Origin: Drechslerella dactyloides
Lineage: Eukaryota; Ascomycota; Orbiliomycetes; Orbiliales; Orbiliaceae
Reading direction: 5' to 3'
NCBI GenBank assembly: GCA_020064725.1
Contig: JAGTWJ010000002.1
Coordinates: 1,116,001-1,180,000, forward strand
DNA length: 64,000 nucleotides
Shown here piece by piece: positions 55,001 to 64,000 of the stretch. The notes under the pieces are model-generated. The model did no database searches. It was not told where the DNA came from and saw nothing but the letters and a program-made list of their open reading frames with translations. The position numbers were made by a program, and so were the translations under genes. How positions within the stretch are numbered: position 1 is the stretch's first letter; every line of letters starts with the position of its first letter.

Positions 55001-58000
55001 ACGTAAGTAGTCGATCGGTCCCAAATCGAGCACTCGTACTTAATCTTCATCGGGAATTCACCCACGCAGACCTCGGCTTTTATGCTCTTAACCGCTCAAG
55101 AGGTCTAGTGATTCAATCCCAGTACTAATAGCAGCATACCCGACTCAGTATATGCCCTCAATGATGAAGGCTTCCAAAACAGATATATGTCGTGGGACGC
55201 AAGCTCAATTACAGCCATACCACATTTTCGTCCTTGCTTTAGCGAAAAAAACTCTCATAACAAAAAAGAGTCTCGTTTTCAAAGACGGTTTCGATATGAG
55301 ATCGACCATTGGCAAGATCATCTCAGGATTTTGCAAAGGTGGTGGACTATCGATAGCATAGAGGACAACTGGTGGTCCGAGCTTCTCCATCAACTTTCCA
55401 TCTTCATGAGACCGGAAAACTGGCGTCGCTGGTTAATTAACAGCAGCAGAGATATAGAGAGCTACGGGAGGAATGAAGAGCTAGTTTACCGGATGTTCGA
55501 GGATCCAATCTATTTTGCTTGCGAGCAGGGTTTACACATGATAGTCGACCTCCTGGCAGTACCTTCCAAGTTTTCAACAATCGTATGCGCACCGCAACCT
55601 CGCCTCCAACCCCTTGAGACAGCGAGAATAGACTGTCTAGAACATCTCTCATTTTGGTTTGAACGAGGCCGGATCAAAGTGGACGCAACAGTATACCTAC
55701 AGTGCAGTGAGGTCATTGACTTCCTAAATTCAAGAGTCGACCCGGACAGAACAGTATCAGCATATCCAGAGAGATTTAGGTTGCAGCCAAGATTGCGGAA
55801 GTTACTAGACCATCTGGATCCCCTTCTTAAATCAGCATGGCTAGCTGATTGGACACTGAAAAATACGCACGCATACAACCCCGACATGACGGATAGACGC
55901 AAGTTTACGTTAGGCCCAGACTCCGCTCACCTTGAGATCTACAGTTCCGAATACGATGGTGCTCGTTCTTTGCTGGAATCTCACCAATGGAATCGGGAAC
56001 TCGTCGCTGGAAAGATAAGGGATTTAATCGACAACCACCTAGGTTTTTACTTTTCAATTACCCCCGGTACATTATCTCGCGAGCTTCCAGAGTCCCGGAG
56101 TGGAAATATTTGTGACAGGCCAGATCCTCGCGGGCGGCTCCCTTTATGCCTCGCGGCACCACATCCAGAGACGGTTCGGCATTTGATCAAGCATGGCGCC
56201 AATGTCAACAGGCTACCTCCACCAGACACGTGGCTTAGCCCAAGCGATCCGCCGATTGTAACTATCCTTCTTAACGCCTCCGATTCAAAAGATCGAAGAG
56301 CCATGTTAGAATCAGCGACGATTTTGATATCAGAAGGTGCTCATCTGGACGTCATAGCTAGCGAAACTAAGGGGACACTCCTTCATTTAGCCGCCGCAGC
56401 TCGAGACCTCAGGTTTTTCAAGTTGCTTTGTGTATCTGGCGACAAAGACTGGGACGTTCACGCCAGGGACCAACGCTTGCGTACACCAATGCATTGGCTA
56501 TATGGAACTGGTAAAGCACCTCAGGGTATCAAGGAAGTTAAAGAAGTGCTCGAAATTTGTCGGATTTTGATGAAGATGAAGCGTTCAGATGGTGACGACC
56601 TGGTGAATGCGGAAAACGAAGCAAGTTTAAGACCCCTGGCACTCGCTGTTGCAAGTGGGTTTCTCGAAGGCGTTCAACAATTGATTGAGCTGGGCGCCGA
56701 CGTCCATGATGAAGACGATGACGGTGAAAACTGTTTTCATTCCTTAGCACGCCACTTTGGAAATATGGGAGAAAACGGGTCCAGGATTGCGCAGGTCCTA
56801 CTTGATGCCAAAGTTGACTGCGCATTAACAAATTCGAGATACAAGACTCCCTTATTTCACGCAATCGAAAATGGCGCCCCAGAACTAGTTCAGCTCTTGC
56901 TGCCAAGGTACATCGAGCTTGGAATGAAAAACCCAAAACAGAACCCCCTTCTCATCAAGGATGCAGACGGACAGACACTGCTTCTTGTGACTGCAAGATA
57001 TTCAAGGGTTGGCCCGATTGAATACAACAGAATCTTCAGGCACCTGGTGGCGGCTCTGGCCCAGTTTGTCGACATCAAGGATTTTATTCGGATACCGGAC
57101 CTAGAGAGTAGAAGGACAACAGTCACCTGTTCCCTGGACTGTCTGAACCCAGACCTGCTGAATTACATTATGGACCTAGACAATGATTGGGGCCGTCGGT
57201 GCACTAATGGCCTCAATCTATTAGACACTATCTGCCGTTTCATTGGACGCGAAGGGCGGGAGGAAATGTTCCACAAAGCTGCCTATAGATGTCTTGAAAC
57301 AATGATATCATCCCCTCTCTCGTTTTCGTTCTCATTTCTTGAGACTGAGCTTTTCGATTACGACCGGAGAAGTCAAATTAGCGAGATGTTAGTACAGAAG
57401 CTGATCAACTTGTGTGGTGCTACGTTGAGAGACTGCCATGGTTGGAGTATGCGGGATGTACTTCTATCGGCTGGTCCACATCGACATCATCTACTTAGGC
57501 ATCTTCCCGACAAAGACCCCTCTCCTCCCGAGAGATTCGCAAAGCCATCGCGGATTGGACTGTCACTTACCAATCCCGTAAAAATTTCTGACGACGGCCT
57601 TGAATGCCTACCGCTGGGTACAGTGCACCCCGCCTTTGAGTTTATCCTCCATATGCGTGCCAGGGCAACTAACTCTTCTTACATGACTTCCAACAATCGG
57701 CGAGACGACAAGAAAACAAGTGGCAATCTGAAGAACCTATGCATATTTTATTAGCAGACCATCCTATACCCCCCATACCGGGCACCTTTTACTTCGAAAT
57801 ACATGTTTTAAGTCGCCCAGAAGGACCGACGGAGATGGATACAAACACTGCGTAAGTCAGGCACTGCGCTATAACTCAATTCTCTAAATTTCCAGATGGA
57901 CCGAAGGTCTGACTAGCCAACTAGCGCCGAAACCCCGTCTACCAATGAGATCGCAATTGGCGTGCGAACTATGCTTGATGCGCCTGTTGAGGGTCATTAC

Positions 58001-58339
58001 GGCGCATGGTGCACACAATCAGGAACGCTCACCGAATCGAATAAATCTGGCTGGATGCGGCCGAGTGTGCGCCGGACAATACAGAAATACCAAGCAAAAG
58101 TGCTAGGTTGTGGAATAAACTTATTAGAAGAATTGGTTTTTTTCAACTTGGAAAAATCGGACGGAAAATTTGATACAGGGGTTCACTCTATAACTCAAGA
58201 CAGGTACTTCCCGACAGTTATGGTTCCAAGTGCTCATGCAGGCTTTAGGGTCAATTTCGGAGCAGAGCCTTTTGTCTTCGAAGACGCGAATAACCCAGAG
58301 TGGGATGTGAAAAGAACAAAATGCTTCAAACTGAGATAA
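52080..58339 (+). CDS. NLR-like receptor: N-terminal helical domain, NACHT, ankyrin repeats, C-terminal SPRY
   Basis: Solved exons: 52080-52421, 52489-52717, 52850 to about 52984, an unresolved junction, then to 54842, 54922-55002, 55070-55102, 55149-57656, 57713-57851 and 57925-58339. The N-terminal domain is helical (TLTECFEEACSRFR, RQKIDALLEKYQRVVKIAQA). The NACHT has a P-loop SPRGYGKS, in which the first Gly of GxxxxGKS is Ser, and Walker B YLMVDALDEC. Ankyrin-like repeats start with GRLPLCLAAPHPETVRHLIK and include TLLHLAAAARDLRFFKLLCV and TPLFHAIENGAPELVQLLLP. The splices at 57656/57713 and 57851/57925 join this to HILLADHPIPPIPGTFYFEI, then IAIGVRTMLD, GAWCTQSGTL and KVLGCGINLLEELVFFNLEK, a SPRY domain. 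Fungal NACHT proteins act in heterokaryon incompatibility and possibly innate immunity; ligand and effector output here are unknown. Between 52984 and about 53172 I could not find an in-frame splice. Confidence 0.8.
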
Positions 58340-59189
58340 GAGGTGTCTGGGACCGGAGATCTGGGATATCATTATACTATACTCATCCCGAGCTAAGCGT
58401 ACACGTTGACTACTAGCTGGCTCATAAACCTCAGTAAGGTCCGGATATTATACAATGAGGACCCAGCTCCATACGTACGCGCAACCACATATACTCTAGC
58501 CCATCGGAGATCATTAGCCTCGAGACCAGACGCTAAATGGCAAGGCTATAGCCTCGATGCTACCAAGGTCATACACTGGGAAGAAATGATGCCCGTTATG
58601 CATTCTCTTGATCAAGAAACAACAGCTCTATCCTCACATGTATAGCTTTATACTAGCGACTAGTTCTTTATGGCTCTCGCAAACGGCGTCCAACGCTTTT
58701 AAAGAAGGATGACATACTAGATCGTAGCAAATCATATATATAATATGAGACAAAGTTAGGTGACACGAGTAAAAGCATCTATGTACGCTAGTCTCGGGGT
58801 TAGCCGCTGGCTCGCCGTCAGGCAAGTCTGGTCTCGAGACATTACGCACGTCATCACCCATGGAGCGAGGGAGATATAATCTCACCCCCGACTGGCGACC
58901 ATGCATGACATGACGATAGAACACCAGATAGCTTAGGAAGAGGTATAATATATGTGGAACATGCACGCATGTCGATAAGTTTCACCAAAAGCCATAAATG
59001 AGCGCCATGCCTAAGCTTCTTTTAAACAAAAAAAAGTCGTGCTAGCTACAAATACTATCAACAAACGTCCAATATTCTACTCTCTCTCTTATCCTTACGT
59101 GCAAACCTCAACCCAGCTCTGTTCATAGCATAACTACTATAACATCAAATCGCACCTCACTGCGTGTACGCTAACACTTCTTCATATAC
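58340..59189. other. Intergenic
   Basis: A plus-strand frame at 58406-58645 (79 codons; ILYNEDPAPYVRATTYTLAH) has protein-like composition but no start context or domain; it could be a remnant. The rest is AT-rich, ending in the 3' region of verprolin. Confidence 0.35.
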
Positions 59190-60630
59190 TCATTCTAGCA
59201 CCCTCAGATCAAACGGAACGCTACTCCCCCTCCCGCTCTTATACCTCCATCCTGCCGGCGGTGGACCAAACCACTCCCGCGGCTTCGGCAGCTCCTCCTC
59301 CCGCTTCCAACGGAATCGATTATCGTCAACAACAATCCTGCCGCCGCCGTTCGTTTTGGAATAGTTGCTCGCCATGCTATCCGGCCGCGAGCTCACATGC
59401 GACTTGACCCTCCCCTGTGCGAGATTGATACCCGATGATATCGTATAGCTACCTGCATCGCGACGTCGCGACTGTGGCGGTGCCGGTGCCGTGGATTGAG
59501 GTGCCGACGGCGTCTGTGGTGTCGGCGGGTGGTTTGGCGCAAATGTAGATGCTGCCTTCGCGGCTGCTAGAGCAAAGTTTGGTTGTGTGTGCGGTGGGGT
59601 TACGGGGAGCTGTGGCGGTGGAGGAGGCGGACTCGACCGTGAAGGTGGGAACGCCACCGTTCTCGTAGGCTGTGGGGGTGGCGGCGGCGGTGGCGCGGAC
59701 GGAGCGGATATGGGTGGCGTTGGGGATGGGACGGAGCGATTCGGCTGTGGTCGTCCGGGTAGTGGTATTGGTGGTGCAGCACCCGGAGGTGGTGGAGGCG
59801 GTATGGCTGGTGCAGAGGATAGTCTCCGTGCCGTTGGAGGGGGTGCAGGAGGCGGTAGTGCTGGTGCATCGGAGTATGGGCGCGGAGGGGGGATTCCTGG
59901 CCGGGGCGCTAGAGCTGGTGGTTTGCGACCTGGTATGCCTGGCGCTGGCCTGCCACCGGGTTTTAACGGTCCCGGGCGAGGAGGTACTGGAACCTGTGGT
60001 TTCGATCTGGTTACTGCTTCGCTATCGGATAGGTACGGCGAGCTGTTCGAAGCTGCAGAGGGTGGTTTACATTAGCATATGGGTGTTTCAAGACGATACT
60101 AGAGGCTTGCGAATAACCATACCTCCGGTATCGATGCCCCCGCTCTTTCGTAGCTTGGGTATTCCTCCCGCGAACAACCCTGCGAGCTGAGGCGGTGCCT
60201 CGTTTCCTCCACCTCCCGCTCCTCCGAACCCGCCACCGGAATCGCTCGAGCTGCGAGGCCTATTCGCGCCGCCAGGGACCGGTGGGACGCCCAGCGACGG
60301 TAGCTTGCCCCGTCCAGGTATCGCAGGCGGTGTTCCGAGCGCCGGAGCTGGAGGACCAGATGATTTGTTACCACTGACCTGAGGAGCTGACCGGTCATTC
60401 GTAACGGCTTTTTTCAGTCTAATTCCTTTGGAAATGTCGCCGAGCAGGGCCCCCTACATGGATCGATTCGAGTTAGTATGACAGCTGAAGACCTCGTTGA
60501 CTGATGTTGCAAGATTGCCTACCCGTCCAGCACCACCACCTGGAGGTGCCAGGTTAGGTAGCGGAGGAGGTGGAGGAGGACCTCCAAAGCCGGGTGGAGG
60601 CGGCGGCGGCGGTGGAGGAGGTGCCGGCAT
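59190..60630 (-). CDS. VRP1: Verprolin (WASP-interacting protein homologue)
   Basis: Three exons, 60630-60523, 60453-60123 and 60052-59190, give 433 residues. The N-terminus is polyproline (MPAPPPPPPPPPGFGGPPPP), binding profilin or SH3 domains. The second exon starts the WH2 motif GALLGDISKGIRLKKAVTND at residues 37-56, with the LKK(A/T) actin-contact signature. A long Pro-rich central part follows (PALAPRPGIPPPRPYSDAPA, GAAPPIPLPGRPQPN). The C-terminus has the WASP-binding segment FRWKREEELPKPREWFGPPP. Verprolin recruits WASP/Las17 and myosin I to actin patches for endocytosis and polarised growth. Fungal verprolins vary in length because of the repeats. All exon junctions are in frame. Confidence 0.93.
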
Positions 60631-61436
60631 CGCGGAGCTGGACGGCTACGATGGCTGTTCGAAGGATATCGTCCCAGTTCAAGCTGCGAGTATTCCTCTA
60701 GTGGTTCTTCTTCGTTTCTGTCTGTTCGTGTGAGAATGATACAGCTCGCCGATACTGGCTGGCCGGCTGTTTCTCTCTTTGTGTCGTTCTGTGATGCTGT
60801 GACGTCGAGGGTAAGATGGAGCGGTAAAGACCGCGGAGCAGGGGCCCGGCAGCAGGCGCTCTTTTAACTCAGCAAGGTGAGCTCGGCGGGACCGGCACGC
60901 GTCGTCACAGCTGTTTAGCCGTCGCCCATCTACTTAGAGCACAAGGTTCTCTAGATGGTTGACGACGTGTCGGGCAGCAGCCTAGAAGAAGTGCTGGGGC
61001 GGAAGACAAGATGGTTGGCTGGGAGGCTGGCCAAGCGGGAGGCTGTCTTGACGGGGATGACATGACACCCGTTTCGCCTTAAGCGCAGTTGCGTGGCGGC
61101 GGTGGCTGAGCCGCTAGCCGTGGCCGCCACCTTCCAACCGTCTACAGAATGTATATAAATCGCCGCTACACGGCAAGATCATGTTCAATCCGACAGTATT
61201 GCGACTTTAGGAATGCTTCTATGTACGGTATTGCATTGCGTATGTATATGTGTATGTACTTCCTGTGGACGATGCCTTTTCCCAGAATTCGAATTTTGTA
61301 ACGCCAGCCAGCCCACCCGCCCGGATGGATATGCCAAACTCGATGCGAATATGCAGCAGGTACCCGCAAAACAGGTAACGGTCAAACGGACAGACAGACA
61401 AAAGCCAAGGCTAAAATGTTTCGCAGAGCGCGCCGT
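60631..61436. other. Intergenic
   Basis: Promoter of verprolin on the left and 3' region of the GT69 gene on the right; no gene supported. Confidence 0.4.
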
Positions 61437-62776
61437 CTAGACGTGCTTCCACCCGTTCTCAACCAGCACGTGCATCTCGTCCACCAGGCAAAAGTCGCCC
61501 GGCTCTTCCCGTCCCGGCTCCTCTTTCTTCCACTTCTCCACCCGTTCCGTCACCTGCTTCTTCCGCCACGGCAGACCGAGCATGCTGGTCCCGATCCGCA
61601 CCGGTATCGAGATCATGTACTCGGACCAGCGATACATGTGCAGCTGCTGGTAGCGGTACGCCGGGAAGTTGTAGCCAACCCTCACCAGCGGGTTGATCCA
61701 CACCCCGGACCGCACGTTCGAATGCCATCCGTGCCGAGCGTTATCCGCATGTATCAGACAGCATTCCGACCCCTCGACGTGCGAGACGGCGAGCGAATCG
61801 TCGACCCCTCGAAATCGAAGCGGGTTCTGCTCTCGCAAGAACGGGGCCGCATCGAAGGCGACCATACCATTCCAGCAGCTCTGAACTGGCACGGGACTGC
61901 CACGCATCATCGCATTCCGACTCTCGCCCCCTGCGAAGAATGGAAACCGCTGAGCTGGAGCCTCGCGTCCCTTGCTGTCTCGAATGGCAAACGTATCGTA
62001 GTAGTACTGCGGCTTGTTGAAATCGATCGAGCAGGCGGCGGTATAATTTCCATCGCGAGTCTTCAGGAGCCTGATGACATCTTGTGCCTGTACCATCCAC
62101 GATGCGAGTTAGAACAGACCACCCTTGTGAATAAATTGACGAAATAGACAAGCCCAACCGTAAACACAACGTCATTCAGGAATAGGATCCTGTCAAAGCC
62201 AGCCTTCCCTTCTTTTTGCAGCTCCTCCAGCGGCTCCAGAAGCCGGTTCCTCAGCTTTGCCAGCACGGGAATCCGCCGCAGCTCCTTCTTCCCTCGCGAA
62301 GTCATCACCCACCCGGGCTTGTCGTCGCCCTGGGCGACCAGTTCGGCAACCTGCTCACGATGCGTGATAGCCTCTATCAGAACGCGTCTGGCGACACCCA
62401 TACGTCCAAGAGTCTCATCGAGCTCACGGAGCATGCCCGGCGTTTCATCCCAGGACCCATTCTCGTAGATGCTGATGAAGACATTCTCCGGCCCCAATTG
62501 CTGTATCAGAAGCAGCAATCCATTGATCCAGTAGGGTTTCAAGACCTTCGCGGAAATCCAGTGGTTGGCAGCAATGTAGACCTTGCCGACGCCGTGGACT
62601 CGCGGGACCGTCGCGTATGGATTGTAGGCCCAGAGGGCGGCGGTAGACGTATCGGCAACCGGCTCCGGGTCGGAGTGCAGGAAGTGGAAGAAGATGTGAG
62701 CGTTGACAAGGAAGAATATTATGGCGAAGAGCACGCGGCGTAGGCGGGCGTAGGGGTGGAAGCGGCGGCGGAGCAT
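61437..62776 (-). CDS. GT69 family alpha-1,3-mannosyltransferase-like protein (CMT1/CAP59 group)
   Basis: Two exons, 62776-62159 and 62087-61437, give 422 residues. A type II membrane anchor is seen at about residues 14-33 (RVLFAIIFFLVNAHIFFHFL). GT69 landmarks are KVYIAANHWISAKVLKPYWI, PENVFISIYENGSWDETPGM, LRELDETLGRMGV, FDRILFLNDVVFT, then across the splice AQDVIRLLKTRDGNYTAACS, IDFNKPQYYYDTFAIRD, SCWNGMVAFDAAPF, RFRGVDDS, and SECCLIHADNAR. The LNDV(V) and CWNGM motifs are typical of this family, in which the Cryptococcus enzymes add mannose during capsule and wall synthesis; the filamentous-fungal members are little studied. Golgi location is inferred from topology. The start at 62776 was chosen because the extension upstream begins without an ATG. 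Confidence 0.9.
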
Positions 62777-64000
62777 GGAGGAGGCTGCATGAAATTGGAT
62801 TACAACCTGGCTCGATTCGCGAAATGACGTCTGGGCGAGCGATCGAATCCAAGAGACAGAGGATGCCGGATGGACGAGACGCAAAGGAGATTAGCTAGCA
62901 ACTGCCGGAGAAGAGATTATGCGCGCGGAGAGATACGACACCCGTGATGAAGTCGACATTGGCTCCTGGGCGACAGCGAGGAAGGGGTCCGCTGTCCCCG
63001 CCAAATAGGAGAAGCCGGGCAGCCGGCAGCCAAGAAACAGCAGAAGGGCGTCACGGCCGCCGACGCTGGTATGTGTTGCCGCTTACGTCAGCATGCGTGA
63101 ACCTCCCCGGATTGCCCCCAGGACCCCCCCAGGCCACCCCCCACGATCTAACGTCCACTAACCTCAACCGCACTTAGCCCCGAGTACTCGAGCCATCTCC
63201 CATCTGGCAGGCCAGCCACGGGATCGCGGAACCACAGCACAGACTAGGAGATTGCCGGCGTCTATCCATGCGCAACTCCCATGCACCCTTGATTGATGTT
63301 AATTCTCACGGGCGGTATGCCCATAGAACTCCGTTGCACTTGGTTGTACGGTGTCTGCAGCTACAGTGTATCAAGTTGCAATTGGTATTATAACATGATA
63401 ATACCAGGATCTAATCATATCAAATCTAATAACATCTCACAGCTTAAGCTTATCGGCAGATAGGTACTTACTTAATCCAATCTTACATGCATGCGCCTGG
63501 ACATCACAATGATCGAGGGTCCCAGCAGACAAGCTCTATCCAGCGGGCCGTCGATCACCAGACCCAATCCCCTTGAGCCGTCAAGATCCACCCTTCTCGC
63601 TCATGATGATGGCGGTGTCGCATTTGGCGCCCGGAGTCTCGGCCAGCTGCAGCTTCTCGCTTCCGACATGCCTCCCACTGGCGGTCGACGTGCATCCCTC
63701 CTAAAATAGGTTCCACAAGCATGCACGACGACATGGACACTTTGAACAAAGAGCGCAGCTGCGCAGTCCACAGCTGCACAGCACAGCGACGTTATTCATG
63801 CATCACCGTTCAACACATCGGACAGGTGCAAGAACGCGCCGACATAGCTGCGAGAAGAACCAAGTGATTCTTGGCCGCGAGTCGCGACCCACCCGCAGCT
63901 TGTTCAACAAGGTGTTCTTGAGTGCCAGAGCTCTGCCGCGATCAAATGACGGTACACCATAGCCGGTGCTCTCTATTTTCAGAGTCTCGTCGACGCGCCT
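62777..64000. other. Intergenic right end
   Basis: No gene supported. The first 150 bp are the GT69 promoter. C-rich runs occur near 63115-63140. A 72-codon frame at 63491-63709 is unsupported. Confidence 0.35.

Noticed and set aside
62777..62884. N-terminal extension of the GT69 protein
   Set aside because: The extension begins without an ATG codon and lacks a membrane-anchor pattern. The ATG at 62776 gives a standard type II topology.
63491..63709. 72-codon plus-strand frame at the right end
   Set aside because: No motif, no conserved pattern, and overlapped by an equally long antisense frame.

Overview
The window looks like nuclear DNA of a filamentous ascomycete (Pezizomycotina). Its genes carry many short introns of about 45-110 bp with GTRNGY donors and CTAAC or TACTAAT branch sites. 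It encodes orthologues of Snf1, verprolin, Erv25, a Ups1-type PRELI protein, Sdh5 and NDUFAF2, and the fungus-typical families DUF3431, GT69, fungal NACHT receptors and GH16 with a fungal CBM1. No species can be named from the sequence alone. For most genes I solved the splice sites by hand and required the joined exons to be divisible by three; unresolved junctions are stated in the entry.

Left part (1-12 kb): the 5' part of a zinc-knuckle protein gene (minus strand, running off the left edge); the SNF1 kinase (minus); an AT-rich stretch with two diverged tandem copies of a small four-exon gene, a GC-rich insert between them and a tRNA-like tandem repeat; the complex I assembly factor NDUFAF2 (minus); and a MARVEL-type membrane protein (minus).

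Middle left (12.7-28 kb): a large secreted Gln/Asn-rich protein (plus), SDH5 (plus), an unrelated secreted 522-residue protein (minus), a PRELI/Ups1 protein (minus), ERV25 (plus), cytosolic tryptophanyl-tRNA synthetase (minus), a CBM1-GH16 glucanase (plus) and an SH3 protein of the Lsb/Pin3 kind (plus).

Middle (28-50 kb): a GFA/CENP-V-fold protein split by a very long insertion (minus), a gene-poor stretch of nearly 5 kb, a calponin-homology protein (minus) divergent from a small membrane protein (plus), then a same-strand minus block of three secreted proteins related to the one at 12.7 kb, interrupted by a DUF3431 gene. A 2-oxoglutarate/Fe(II) dioxygenase (plus) and a single-pass Ser/Thr-rich surface protein (minus) follow.

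Right part (52-63 kb): a multi-exon NLR-like receptor with a NACHT domain, ankyrin repeats and a C-terminal SPRY domain (plus), verprolin (minus) and a GT69 mannosyltransferase (minus). The last 1.2 kb holds no gene I can support.

The best candidate for something undescribed is the family of four secreted proteins at 12.7, 38-40, 43-45 and 45-47 kb. They share a short N-terminal module after the signal peptide and have long low-complexity tails. Most housekeeping genes here are unremarkable and do not form an operon-like unit. Three genes (verprolin, calponin-domain protein, SH3 protein) probably act on cortical actin, and three (NDUFAF2, SDH5, Ups1-like) act in mitochondria.
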